Shown here: one piece after another, positions 46,061 through 57,100 of the stretch
Layout of the letters: every line of letters begins with the position of its first letter
Position numbering within the stretch: the first letter of the stretch is position 1
DNA from: Marsupella aquatica
Lineage: Eukaryota > Marchantiophyta
Assembly: GCA_973895155.1 (NCBI GenBank)
Contig: OZ316893.1
Coordinates: 23,064,001 to 23,128,000, forward strand
Length of the DNA: 64,000 bases
Direction of reading: 5' to 3'
The notes under the pieces: generated by a model
What the model was told of the DNA's origin: nothing
Database searches by the model: none
What the model saw: the letters and a program-made list of their open reading frames with translations, nothing else
Made by a program: the position numbers and the translations under genes

Positions 46061-46930
46061 TTTTGTCTTCATTTTTCAAAGCTTGGGACCCGGTCAAGAC
46101 TACAAGGGCCAGAATGTTTGTAGACTTTGATCCTGGCAGATGAGGTGGTTCAGGCATGTTTTCGCATTAAACCACCTTTGGCTATATAAAAAGATAAGTG
46201 TCCAAGATCTCTCTCTTTTTCACATTCCTCTTCTCTAGGGTGAAACTTGGCTCCACAATTTCAGGAAAAAGGTACGAATAATGGTGAAACATGATGGATC
46301 CAGGTTTTGTCATGGACAGTGCACTTTAAGTAATAACTTGCCAAAACGTCAATTTAAGGCAACAAAATTGAAGTGCCACATGCATGCAAGATAGCTAGTA
46401 GCGTCTAACTAGCCTGAGCATTTGTTATTGGAACATAAATAGAGGTTAGAACAATCAAGTTGGTTGTGCCATTTTCAAAGACTCACTATTTAGGCAATCC
46501 TTGTTTTCACTGACACTGCCAACTTCAATTACCCCTCCTAGAGTAGAGGCTTCACTCTAGATGGTAGGCCCTCAAGAGTAGCTTTTGCTGAAATTCTATG
46601 GTTAGATTAGTGTGAGTGTGCTTGAATCTAGTTAATGTGTCTGAAATTAATGTTGCTAACAATAAGAGGGAAATGGTATTTATGACACTGATTCATGCAT
46701 GCTAGGGCCAAGTATTTTCAGGAGCCTTGGGCACCCACCTTCTTTCCATTGGGTATAGTCTCGCCATTCTCATAACCCATGCTACATTGGCAAGGAGGTT
46801 ATGGGTTATGATGACAATTACATAGTGTAATGTGCCGCAATTGAATACTTTTTTGAACATGTTTTATGCAATAATTTATCCCCTCATTGGACCCCACATT
46901 AACCACTTCCAAAGGCCCCACTGACGTAAT
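46061..46930. other. Intergenic
   Basis: No gene seen. A dispersed repeat copy related to 22631-22815 lies at about 46434-46620. Confidence 0.45.
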
Positions 46931-46939
46931 CACCGTCTA

Positions 46940-47870
46940 CTTTCAGACGGTAATTGATACCCTCAAGAACCTCCTCAGATGCACCATAAAAGGGTGAATC
47001 TTCAAGAAACCTTTGAGGGGTAAACTTCGGAGAGCATTCCTCGACTCCAGACGTACGTCACAAGAAACCTCTGTCAACTCAAGAAGTACAGCACCAGAAA
47101 CCCCTGTTAACTCCGAACGTACGTAAAGTAAACTCTGCAGCTCCGAACGTAGGTATGTAAGAGTTCGTAAGAATTCCGAGAGATGTAAAGAAAAGCCTCT
47201 CAGCTCCAGACGTACATAAAGATACACTGCCCAACTCTGATCGTATGTAAGAAAACCTTAAGACTTCCAACAGAAGTAAAGAAAAACCTTTTAACTCCAA
47301 ACGTACGTGAAAAGGAACATCTCAACTCCGAACGCACGTCATAAGAAATATCTTTCAGCTCAAGACGTACATAAAGATAAAGTGAGCTTATGTAAGAGAA
47401 ACCGTAAGGCTTCAGATGGATATGCAGAGAAAACTCTCAAACTCCGGAGGCATACCTAGAGAAACTACTCAACTCTGGACATACGTAAAAAGGAACGTCT
47501 TCACTCCAGACGTAGGTCATTAGAAATTTGTCAGCTCAAGACGTACTTAAAGACACACTTCTCAACTCTGAGCGTACACTAAAGAAACCTTGAGACTTCA
47601 AACGGATCAAAGTGAACCCTCTAAACTCCAGACAGAGGTGAAAAGGAACGTACTTCAGAACTATGTAAACTACGTTAATTTCTCCGACATACTAAAAACC
47701 AAACGTCTTCATCCCGAGCGTTCGTACGAGAGATCTTAAGACTTAAAACGGACATTAAGAGAAACTCCGAAACTTCAGAAGTATGGAAAAGGAACATTTC
47801 AGCTCCAGGCGTATATTAACAACAAACGTTTCAGCTCCCGACGGGTATAAAGGAACGCCACGAGAACCCC
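46940..47870. repeat. Array of diverged ~35-40 bp repeats with ACGTAC core
   Basis: About 25 degenerate units of the form ctccgaacgtacgt followed by aaaagaaacctctcaa-like sequence. Blocks starting cagctc(c/a)agacgtac recur near 47208, 47356 and 47530, suggesting a higher-order unit of about 150-170 bp. On the minus strand the array gives periodic open frames (for example 46943-47227), which I take as a by-product. Confidence 0.85.
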
Positions 47871-47879
47871 CATGGTACG

Positions 47880-49792
47880 GAAAAATGTGAAGACGTCGAC
47901 GAAACTTCGAAAGCTCTAGTCCAACTTTTTGGTCTGAGTTTGGTGCAAAATGTTGTGTTTCCTGATGCGCAATGATCGATCGTCATAATCGAATCGACGA
48001 GATCGGAGTTCAGTCAATCGCGAGCAAAAAATTGCTCTGTTCTCTGCGTTTTTCGTGTTTCTCGGTGGTCCAGCAAGCGCGAAAGCAAATTCAGTGGAGG
48101 CAGCATCAGCGGTACTCTTCTGGTGGACGTTCAAGCGGGAATTGAGGTGACGAATTGCTCCGAAACAGCAGCCATAGCTCTCTCTCCGATCGGGAACGCG
48201 TGATTAGTCATTGGCACCACCTTTTTCAGCAGGACGAACATTGACTTGAAAGAGAAGAGATACCGTGGAGATCAAGGTTCTTCTCTCAGCGTAAAGAATA
48301 AGAAGAAGACGAAGAAAAAAAGAAAAAGGAGGAGGAGATCGGTTGATGGCTTGAGGCGAAGGAGATACTTTAAGGGAGGGCATTGCGTTCCGCGGGATCA
48401 GGGGATGTGGATCTTGTCGGGTAAGCAACTAGAGAACGGGTGCTGAACCCCCCAGATCAGTAGGAACGGATCGTGTTTCTACTGATCTGGGAGGTTTCGA
48501 GTTTAGGGTTAAGTGGTGCAGAGTGATTGACTCCGTCATAGTCTGTAGGACTCACCTGTGACTGGGCGATTTATTCTTTGCTTGATCATTGCTTCATGCC
48601 TATTGCTTGGAAAGTCAAATGAACCGCCAGGCCAATAGGCATCTACCATAGTCGTCATCGTCGTCTACAATTGGATATAATTATGGTCACCAATCGATTG
48701 ACCTACCCTATCCCTCACGTTGAAGTATGTCTGAGGGCACCCGTAGATGTTCATGGCGAATAGGTTGGACTTACGGTCGACCCTAAAAGCCATAAACACT
48801 TCCGGCTGCCATCACGCTGTCATCAGCAAGTCCTGGCAATATCAGCGCTCACCAAATTTAGCATCATCTCCTGAAATTGCGGAGGAGGCTGGCATTGTCG
48901 TCAATAGCAAGTCCTGGTAACTCCAGAACTCACCAAAATCAGCAGGAGGCTGGCATAGTGGGGGAGGGTACCGACTGGAAAGAGAAAGAGGGGGAAGGTT
49001 CTGGACACTTCTCCGTTATGTAATAGTGCCTGTCGTTGTCTAATCATATACGTTGTGCGCTCTCTCCTTCTCTCACCCCTCGTTTGATTCGCCTATTCTG
49101 TTGCAACTATATTAGTCTCGTTCAAGTCCTTGGCAGCCAGATCGAAGCATTTTCTCAAAGCTCCCGCAAAGAAATCTAAGCTCGATCTACTCATCCTCTG
49201 TCTCGGTTTTGTTCGCTTCTACACTAGGTTTAAGCATTTTCTCGAAACTCAGCACAGAAATCTTAGCTTCACAAACACTGTATGTGCACGGGCATTTCGA
49301 GCATTCAGTGATCTTTCAAATAGGTCCAAACACGTTGTCGGAACACAGGACAGAAATCTTTGTTGAACAAACACTATGTTTGTGCACTGGCTTGCCTAGC
49401 ATTCAGTGATCTCTGAATTTGAGTTACTAAAGTTTCTGCAATGATGGTACCTGCAGTTCACTTGAATGTCTCTGCGGCAATCAGGACTTCCGGTTATCGT
49501 GTTGTAACAAGCAACTGACAGAAAATAAGAGTCGCTCTTCCGCTCTCCCGTGCAATTTCTCCCTGCTGACAAGGGCCCTGCGGACCGACGGACAACGCTT
49601 TTGGTAGGGAGAGACCTCACTTCGCTCGGGAATGTGAAACGGAAGCCCCCGGCAGAGCGGTTTGTTGACAACTGCAGGTTGTTGTCGCCACAAGGCTTTG
49701 AAGGGTCAATACTACTCCTCGTTGGCGCCATTTTTAAGTAGTGTGGGAGCATTCCGAACTCCAAGTTTCCTTTTGGTGCCACAGATCTATCT
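47880..49792. other. Upstream region of GOT1
   Basis: Holds a stable 22-bp-arm hairpin at 48446-48496, a duplicated agcaagtcctgg block at about 48820-48960, and three degenerate copies of a unit of about 85-100 bp at 49147, 49230 and 49330. A cag at about 49783 follows a pyrimidine-rich run just before the GOT1 ATG, so a 5' untranslated intron is plausible. No other gene supported. Confidence 0.5.
48446..48496. other. Strong hairpin
   Basis: aaccccccagatcagtag (48446-48463) pairs with ctactgatctgggaggtt (48479-48496) with one mismatch. The loop bases gaac/gttt extend the stem to about 22 bp. Function unknown. Confidence 0.8.
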
Positions 49793-50218
49793 ATGATGGC
49801 GGGTTTGGAGATGAACGATCGTAAGAAGATCGGGATTGGGCTCACGGGGTTTGGAGTCCTGTTTTCATTTCTGGGAGTTATATTTTTCTTCGACAAGGGT
49901 CTTCTGGCCATGGGCAACATCCTTTTCGTCGCTGGATTGACACTTACAATCGGCATGAAGTCAACGATTTCCTTCTTCTTCAAGTCACGGAATTACAAGG
50001 GCTCCATTTCATTTCTAGTTGGTTTTGTTTGTGTGCTGATGGGGTGGGCGATTATAGGGATGATTGTTGAATCGTATGGATTCATCGTCCTTTTCAGTGG
50101 ATTCTGGCCCACGGCTCTAGTTTTTCTTGGCAGAGTACCTGTGCTGGGATTCTTTTTCAGACAGCCGTTTTTTGCAAGTTTTCTCCATAGATTTCAAGAT
50201 CGAAGGGTGCCAGTGTAG
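49793..50218 (+). CDS. GOT1: GOT1 vesicle transport protein
   Basis: A single coding exon of 141 codons. The start is the first of two ATGs (49793, 49796 shifted by one codon: MMAGLEMNDRKK); either gives nearly the same protein. The sequence fits the Got1/Sft2-like family from end to end: MNDRKKIGIGLTGFG, FFDKGLLAMGNILFVAGLTL, a basic loop, LVGFVCVLMGWAIIGMI, ESYGFIVLFSGFWPTALVFL and a C-terminal RRVPV. Four hydrophobic segments fit the known four-helix topology. GOT1 cycles between ER and Golgi and helps vesicle docking or cargo transport in yeast; plant members are Golgi-associated. Length is the family norm (about 140). A 5' untranslated intron is likely, from the acceptor-like cag directly upstream. 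Confidence 0.95.
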   Translation: MMAGLEMNDRKKIGIGLTGFGVLFSFLGVIFFFDKGLLAMGNILFVAGLTLTIGMKSTISFFFKSRNYKGSISFLVGFVCVLMGWAIIGMIVESYGFIVLFSGFWPTALVFLGRVPVLGFFFRQPFFASFLHRFQDRRVPV

Positions 50219-51280
50219 TGTATTTGCCCTCCATACTCTCCTTCGCCGATAGTGAGTAAAGCTTTTTTGTAGATCTCAGTTCGGGGAGTTCCAAAGCACA
50301 AGCAATGAATGTATAGGACATTGGTTCATGTACACAGAAGTTGGTCACTTTTTCGTGTCTGTATACTCTGTAATTCAAGGTAGGAGTGGCTTGATCATAA
50401 AAATAATTGATTAAGATCACATTGCAATATAGGTTTTGATGGCTCTGAGCCTTGTAAACCATTATGCACCCTTTGGTTGTGGAATCCACGATCTCGAACT
50501 TGTGGAGATCTGCGTTTCATCACCTCAGAACTTCTGGAGCCAGTAGCAAATACTAGCTCGATGTCCGAATGTGGATGAGAGATTTTGAAAGATTCTGGGA
50601 GGGGCCCTCCACAGTGCGCAAGATGTTTCAGGCTTTAGGTTTCTGCCGGGAGCTTCTCGGACCTCTAATTGAGAATTTATGAGGTATCATCAGATGTTCC
50701 AGATTTGGCTTCAAAGCTATACGGATTTAGGAATTGTCCAGAACGATGCACATGATTGCTGTCGCAAGACTGTGGGGTCTCTTCATTCTAATTCAAGTTT
50801 GAGTTCAGACAATGGCATTTTAGGTCGATGAAGATGACTTCTGCAGCAAGATTTGGGGGTCTCTTAGTTCTGCTCAAGTTACTCTCAGTATAGGCAACAA
50901 TTCATTCCTATCAAGTTCCTTTCAATGTAGGCAATAAGGTTTTAGGGTTTTCATTTATATTCAATTAATGGTGCACCTTGTGGAGGGATTTCTGGCATGT
51001 GAGCTGACATGCCCAAAGGGCAGGTGCCCCAGGGCTCCTGCAAGTAATTTGCCGCTGCAGAGCTATCGAAGGTTTCGACTATATGTACAAAATGGGAACC
51101 TGCACTCACGTCCATCTGGGTCCACAATTGACGTCTAGATTTATCATCTCGTTACCATGACGGAAATGCAGGTAAATAACCAATGAGAGTATTTTTAGCT
51201 TTTATCTTCCATTTGCAGTCCGATGCTCTCGTGATTAGTTTCCCTAACCATGGGGATGGCCACAGACAATATATTCTTTA

Positions 51281-51520
51281 ATAGAATGTGAATACGAAGT
51301 CATCCAGCAAGTGATACTTTTTCGTGTGGGGAATATGTGATCATATGAAATTAATCAGGAATATCTCTAATAGATGGTGATCAGAAATATTCTCTAATAG
51401 AATGTGCATAAAAATCATTCAACAAGTGATACTTTTTCGTGTGATCATGTGAAACTAATCAGGAACGTGTGATCATATGAAATTAATTAGGAATATCTCT
51501 AAGGAGATGGTGAGTAGAAA
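51281..51520. repeat. Two-copy direct repeat, period about 116 bp
   Basis: aatagaatgtg... caagtgatactttttcgtgtg occurs from about 51281 and 51397. A further partial tgatcatatgaaattaat copy follows at about 51468. Confidence 0.8.
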
Positions 51521-52018
51521 GCATTTGGAGACGCTTCATTTTGCGATCATACACTCATGCCTCCTGTTCAACTTGATACTTGGTTCCCAAAGTCCATAGG
51601 GCTCATTTTTGCCATCATAACTTCTGACTCTTAAGAAATGTTAGACTGGTCTACAGCTATCCTAAAGTGTTTCTTGATGCGTTAGCTCTAGTGCCCTATT
51701 TAATTCAAGTTGTTGGCCACGTATACTCTCTCATGCTATGGATCTTTCCAGAGTACTAAGATTTGTGAACCTAAGTGAATCTAACTAATCAAAGGTTAAC
51801 CAACCTTAACAAGGCCAAAGTAACTACAGTGAAGAACCAGAGTCAGTTTCTAGCATCCTAGTTGTCACACTACCCACAATCTTAGATGTTACTAGCCCAA
51901 CTACCCATTCTGTCTCTTACACAACCTTAGGTACTCCTGCCTCTTATATAATCTGGGTGGCCCGCTTATAGAACCTTACTCCTAATCTGGGTTGCCCTCT
52001 TGTGCAACCTTCCGCTTG

Positions 52019-52560
52019 TCTCCTACAAATCCAGTCTCTTACACAACCTCAGGTATTCCTACCTCGTATATGACCTGGCTTGCCCTCTTATACAACATTG
52101 CTCTTTTCTCCTATAAATCCAGGTTATTTCCACTACTCTAATCTGAGAAGTTCCTAGCCTGACTGCCCTCGTTGAACATGAGTAGAGTTACTTTCCACTC
52201 TGCGTCTATTCACTTTGCACCCCAACTCTTAATGTCTCCTATAAATCCAGGTTGTTTTCACTTCTACAGTCTTAGATGTCACCAGCCTGACTACCCTTCT
52301 TTGAACATGAATAGAGGTGCCTTGTACATTTCCAATTTCTCCTATACATCCAGCTTTTCTTCACGTCGACAACTGGCCTGATGACCCTTATGTGAACATG
52401 AGTAGAGGTACCTTCTACATTGCGTAAATTCACTTCACTCCCCCGCCCTCAGTGTCTCCTATTAGTTCCCGTTGTTTTCACACAAATCTTTAATGTTACT
52501 GGCCTGACTCCCTTTCTTTGAACATTAGTGGAGGTGCCTAATCAATGTATCCATTCAGTG
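52019..52560. repeat. Five diverged tandem copies, about 90-130 bp each
   Basis: Units begin tctcctataaatccagg or close variants at 52019, 52107, 52235, 52338 and 52455. The 3' parts share gcctgactaccctt and ttgaacatgagtagaggt. Confidence 0.85.
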
Positions 52561-53111
52561 GGCACCCACCCTCAATATGGCCGTGCCCCAAACTCCCAAT
52601 CCGGAGTTGGATTTGAGAATTATTTCTAAATTGAACAATGACTTCCTGAATGTTTTATTATAATATGGGCCCCACACAAAATGTTATGATTTATTTTAAC
52701 TCCATGTTTTAGTAGATTCCTGTTGCTACCAAAACAAAGAGTTTAGGCATTATGTCTGAATCTCCCCAACCAGCCTCACTATTGCATACATAAAAACGCG
52801 ACGGCGTTATAGTTGGATCCTTTCTAACAGGCCTCACGAAATCTTACCGCAAAGCAACCAGAAGCCTCACTATTGCCACCAAACAAAAGGTTATCTTTGA
52901 TCTTTCCTAACAAGCCTCACCAGGAAATGTCACCCAAAACTAATAAAAAATCCAGCAGCATTGAAGTATACCAGTGCTTTTCATCCGTTGAGCCAAAGCA
53001 GTGTGCATCGTGTGTGCATCGTCTGGTCCACAGATGGAAAGACCCACATGCCCGTCGTCTCTCCTCTGAACTAACCAATCAAAGAGAATTGTATGCTTTG
53101 CTACACGCATC

Positions 53112-53200
53112 CATTCATCAAGCATAGCATAGCATTGCATCATAGCATACAAAATATAGCATACATTCATCAAGCATAGCATAGCATGGCATCATAGCAT
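53112..53200. repeat. 52-bp duplication rich in agcat
   Basis: cattcatcaagcatagcata starts at 53112 and 53164, each followed by further gcat repeats. Confidence 0.88.
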
Positions 53201-54031
53201 CACAGCCGGACTTCTGGAAGTGACACAGGAAGAAGCACCAGACCTGGCCAAAATATCAATGCAATCGAGACCAGCTGGACTGCCACGTCAATGGTGGGCA
53301 TTGTTTCCAGAAAAACTGGCTTTACCAGCTTGATCATTATGTGCCATGCTCACAACCTACAAACCAGGGAAGGTTGGAATCAACGACATTCGTATCCAGT
53401 TTCCAGAGAGTGAATCTCCTCGCTCTACTTGACTTATCCAATGCCGGGTGTGCCAAGGAATTAAAATATAGCAGCCAAGAGTCGGTCCTATCCTGAATAC
53501 TGATTGACTTCAGGAAACTAACTGGCCTTACGCGGAAACTTCGGAGGCGTAAGGCAGAATGTCTAAAACTCATCTTACAAAGGGGAACTGCAATCTGACG
53601 CCACTAAAGAAAAACACTTCTATCTGGGATCCCAAAGAACATATTACAACCTTTCATAATCAACAATGTTATCGAGACCTTGCACCTATTGACGATACAC
53701 AAGATAGGTTATTCTGAAATTGGATACGTGAGGAAACTGCTCCTTGTTAGGGGCTAGCTTTACTGAGCCCTCACATGCCAACAATGCTCTCCATGTCCCC
53801 TGGAGACAATGTACAAAGCTCCGCATAACCGCCAGGGACAACGCACATGTTCACCTCAAAAATGAGCCAGATCTACCCGTTACCTCCTTTCTCTATCGTT
53901 ATCTTTCTAATGGCCCATAACTAGAGAGCAAACAATAGGCGGTTACATAGTACTACCAACTACGTAGTGGACACCAAATCAATGTGCAGCTCCTTAACGG
54001 ATGTGCTTCACCAGCATATCACCAGGCATCA

Positions 54032-54133
54032 TCAAGCCAAGTATCTGAACATGTTGGGATTATCTTTGTCTCGTTCCAAATACTCTCGTGCAATGAGGTC
54101 TTCAATACGCTTCTTGATGACCTTGAAATCAGG
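54032..54133 (-). other. CUL1: CUL1 terminal exon, distal copy
   Basis: 102 nt, after acceptor tttaaacag. It encodes [20 protein letters not shown] and ends NPNMFRYLA plus TGA. This is the version closest to other plant CUL1 C-termini (NPNMFRYLA), so it is probably the ancestral one. Confidence 0.9.
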
Positions 54134-57100
54134 CTGTTTAAAACACAGCAACTCATTTTAGTAAAAAGGTTCAAGCCAAATATCTGAACAGGGTGGGATT
54201 ATCTTTGTCCCGTTCCAAATACTCTTGTGCAATGAGATCCTCAATACGCTTCTTGATGACCTTGAAATCAGGCTGATCAAACAGAGCAGCTCACTTTAGT
54301 AAAGCGTCTTCACTGGGTTTCGCCAGAGCGTAGAAAATAACCTTCTTTCCACGTAGACTCGGATTTACCTATAACTACGAGTGAAAGCACATCAGACAAT
54401 TTGAATTTGGTGGAGCATGATGAGATATTACCTTGAACATTCGTCCCAGCTGCTCAACGCATTCAAGAACCAGCTGTTGATGAGGCAAAACCTTTCGACT
54501 CTTCATTATTCGGACAATCGAAGCATCAATAGCGTAGCGCCTGTCTTTGTCTACATCTTCAATAACTTTCTTCTTCTCATCCATTGGGGGCAGAGGGATC
54601 TATCAACACATGCCACGACAATTCACATGTTCCACTCAGAACATCAAATGAGTTCATTCGCGCAACTCCAAGCACAACACCCCCTGTTCTACTCATCCAG
54701 AGACTATTATCACAGATCACAATTGACAAAACTTTACAAGAACAGTCCAAACCTTGATACGTCTCATCTTGTCTGTAAATTTAGTATTGAACTCAAAATA
54801 ATCTGTTGCCGTGACTGTCTTCGTGGCTGGATCCTTGTTTAGAATCTTGTGCTTAGCGCAAGACAGAGAATGTAGCAATCTAACAATGTCTTCATCAGTC
54901 AGATTCAACTGTCCCCTGATATCTGCATAGCTTAGCTTCTCGGCTGCATTGAAAAGAAGTAGCACAGCAGCCTGGAGGAAAACAAGCAATTAATGGTAGG
55001 ATCAGTCCTTCAACAACCTTAACAAAGTAAACCCCGCTCTGTAATCTTGAGGAAAGGCTAACTCGAAACGAGACATGAAAGTCGGCAAGTACCTAAATAC
55101 ACATCCATTAATGTTCAATCTTGCCTGATTAAAAGATATGACATTCCATATGTGAAAATCAATTTATTATCCAGCCAGGGTAAAACAAAAACCTGATATG
55201 TTGTCACTATGAGCTCAATAGGTTTGGCGTCAAACTTTCCATTTATGTTACATGTCCCCAAAGAGTATATCCAGGTCAACTTCCGATGCTTGGTCTTTGT
55301 TTGATAGAAGTCTTTGAAGACTTCAACACATTTCACCTGCAATCGAAATACATCTAATCAGCTACCATCACTCCAGACCAGATTCATTACTTCCTTCAAA
55401 CAGAAGTACGAAAGCAAGGAAGCTCACGAACGCTTACCATTTCAGCAGGCAGTGCAAGATCTGACGATTTGTAGCTGGGCCAGAATCCAGTTGTGAGCAC
55501 CGTCACAGTCAGATCAATTCCTGGGTTGGATGTCGAGTTCTCACTCAAGTAATCCTCAAATGAAGTTTGGTTCTCCCTTGCAAGGGTGAGATCGGTTACC
55601 TGCAAAATCGAATTTCGATATTACAACTTATCTGCAGAAAAATTGAACACGTTTACTTTCCAAAACATGCGTGTAAACTTAGAAACTTAGCTTACACTCA
55701 GAAACGGTAACGTACCATGCCCTCCATCTTTGATGTAAACTGGCCCCCACACTGTTGCTTTAGCTTTGTAAGGATACTTCGCTCGTGATCATCATTTGCA
55801 CTTTTATCAAAGAGAAGTCGACGAGCAAGCTTTTTCCTGGAAACACAAACGAAAGGAAAACCATTCAACAAAAAGGCATAATAGTTTTTTTTTAACTGCA
55901 TTCCAATTACGCAGTGGTGCCACAACAGATTTCTTAACTTCTCATATGAAGGTAACTCGAACAACGATCACACGGAAAACCATGTCTTTCAAAGAGCTCT
56001 AAAACGTTGCACCAAATCAGACAAAACAGAGATATATAAAATGAACCTCACCTGTAAAATTCTGCAAATAGATCTTTATCACTGATGTAGGCAAGCAGTT
56101 TAACAACCTGGACAGATCAGCAGCAACATGTCAATCAGTGTTAAAGAAAGTGGAGAATCTCATCAACCGTGAGCCGGGTCTCGCCAAGAGAGAAATCAAA
56201 GCATCTGCCAATGATTCCAAATCCCCTGGCCTTTGACAACCACAAGCATCCGTTCCAATACCATGACCCCAATTTCCCTAAGACTTCCCACACACATGTT
56301 TTCGACCTTATGCTGTACCAAAAGGGGTTTCGAGTCCCCAAACACCTTTTCAAGAGTATCCTCAATAGCTTCATCACTCAGCCTCTCACTGCCCCCCTTC
56401 TTCAAAAGATTGTCACAGAATGTGGCAAGCAATTCGGCACTGGTACTTCCTGCAACACCTTTGTTGCAGAATACCTCAAATGCCTCCTTCAAAGCCTGTA
56501 AGAAAACATATCCATTATAAAATGATGTGAGTATGTAATAATCAACGGTTGAACAGAGAATGTCATCCCAAACATCACTAGACAGGACATTCAGTGAGCA
56601 GTAGGAACCAAAGAATGCGTTATTGAACAGTCAAATGACAAAACTTGCAAAATGGGTAAACAGCTAGAACCAGAAACGACAATATGGTAAGGTTGTCAAA
56701 CCTTGTGGAAAAGGGAATGGTTGACAAAACATTCGCTCACGTACTGTAAGTACTTGTCATGAAGTTCGATAACCTTTCTCACAAAAGCCTGGTAGAAGCG
56801 GTAGAGAAAAAACGAAGTCAAAAACTTATAAGCCAAAGAGCATATAGCTTTGATATTCATTATATCTTACTGGCGTCCTCTGAATTACCAGCAAAACAAC
56901 CTTTAAAGCGAAAGATCATTCACGTTTGGACACAGAAAACGATGTTTACATGTCAAGTATTTTATATTGTGACATCCTAGGCAAGTCGGTAACCTGCAAT
57001 AGACGACCAACTAGTGGCCATCCACTAAAACTGTTTTCAAGCCTGCTTAGGGTTAACTTCAAATTAGTTAAAGATGACATTCACAAACTATGGACATCTC

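Larger units (their letters stand above)
50219..54031. other. Intergenic with several repeat families
   Basis: GOT1 3' flank, then AT-rich DNA. Holds duplications at 51281-51520, diverged repeats at 52019-52560 and an agcat-rich duplication at 53112-53200. The end nearest 54031 is probably CUL1 3' untranslated sequence. No gene supported. Confidence 0.5.

Noticed and set aside
46943-47227. Periodic 94-residue minus-strand frame (YVRSEL-type repeats)
   Set aside because: The periodicity comes from the DNA repeat array; copies next to it lose the frame and there is no start or splice context.
46940-47870. CRISPR-like regular repeats
   Set aside because: Units are strongly diverged with no constant spacer length, and this is a plant nuclear genome.
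56141-56345. Continuation of CUL1 exon frame past 56346 ([13 protein letters not shown])
   Set aside because: Family conservation requires ...DTLEK to join [10 protein letters not shown] at 56107; GTGTTTGG at 56345 is the donor, so this is intron read-through.
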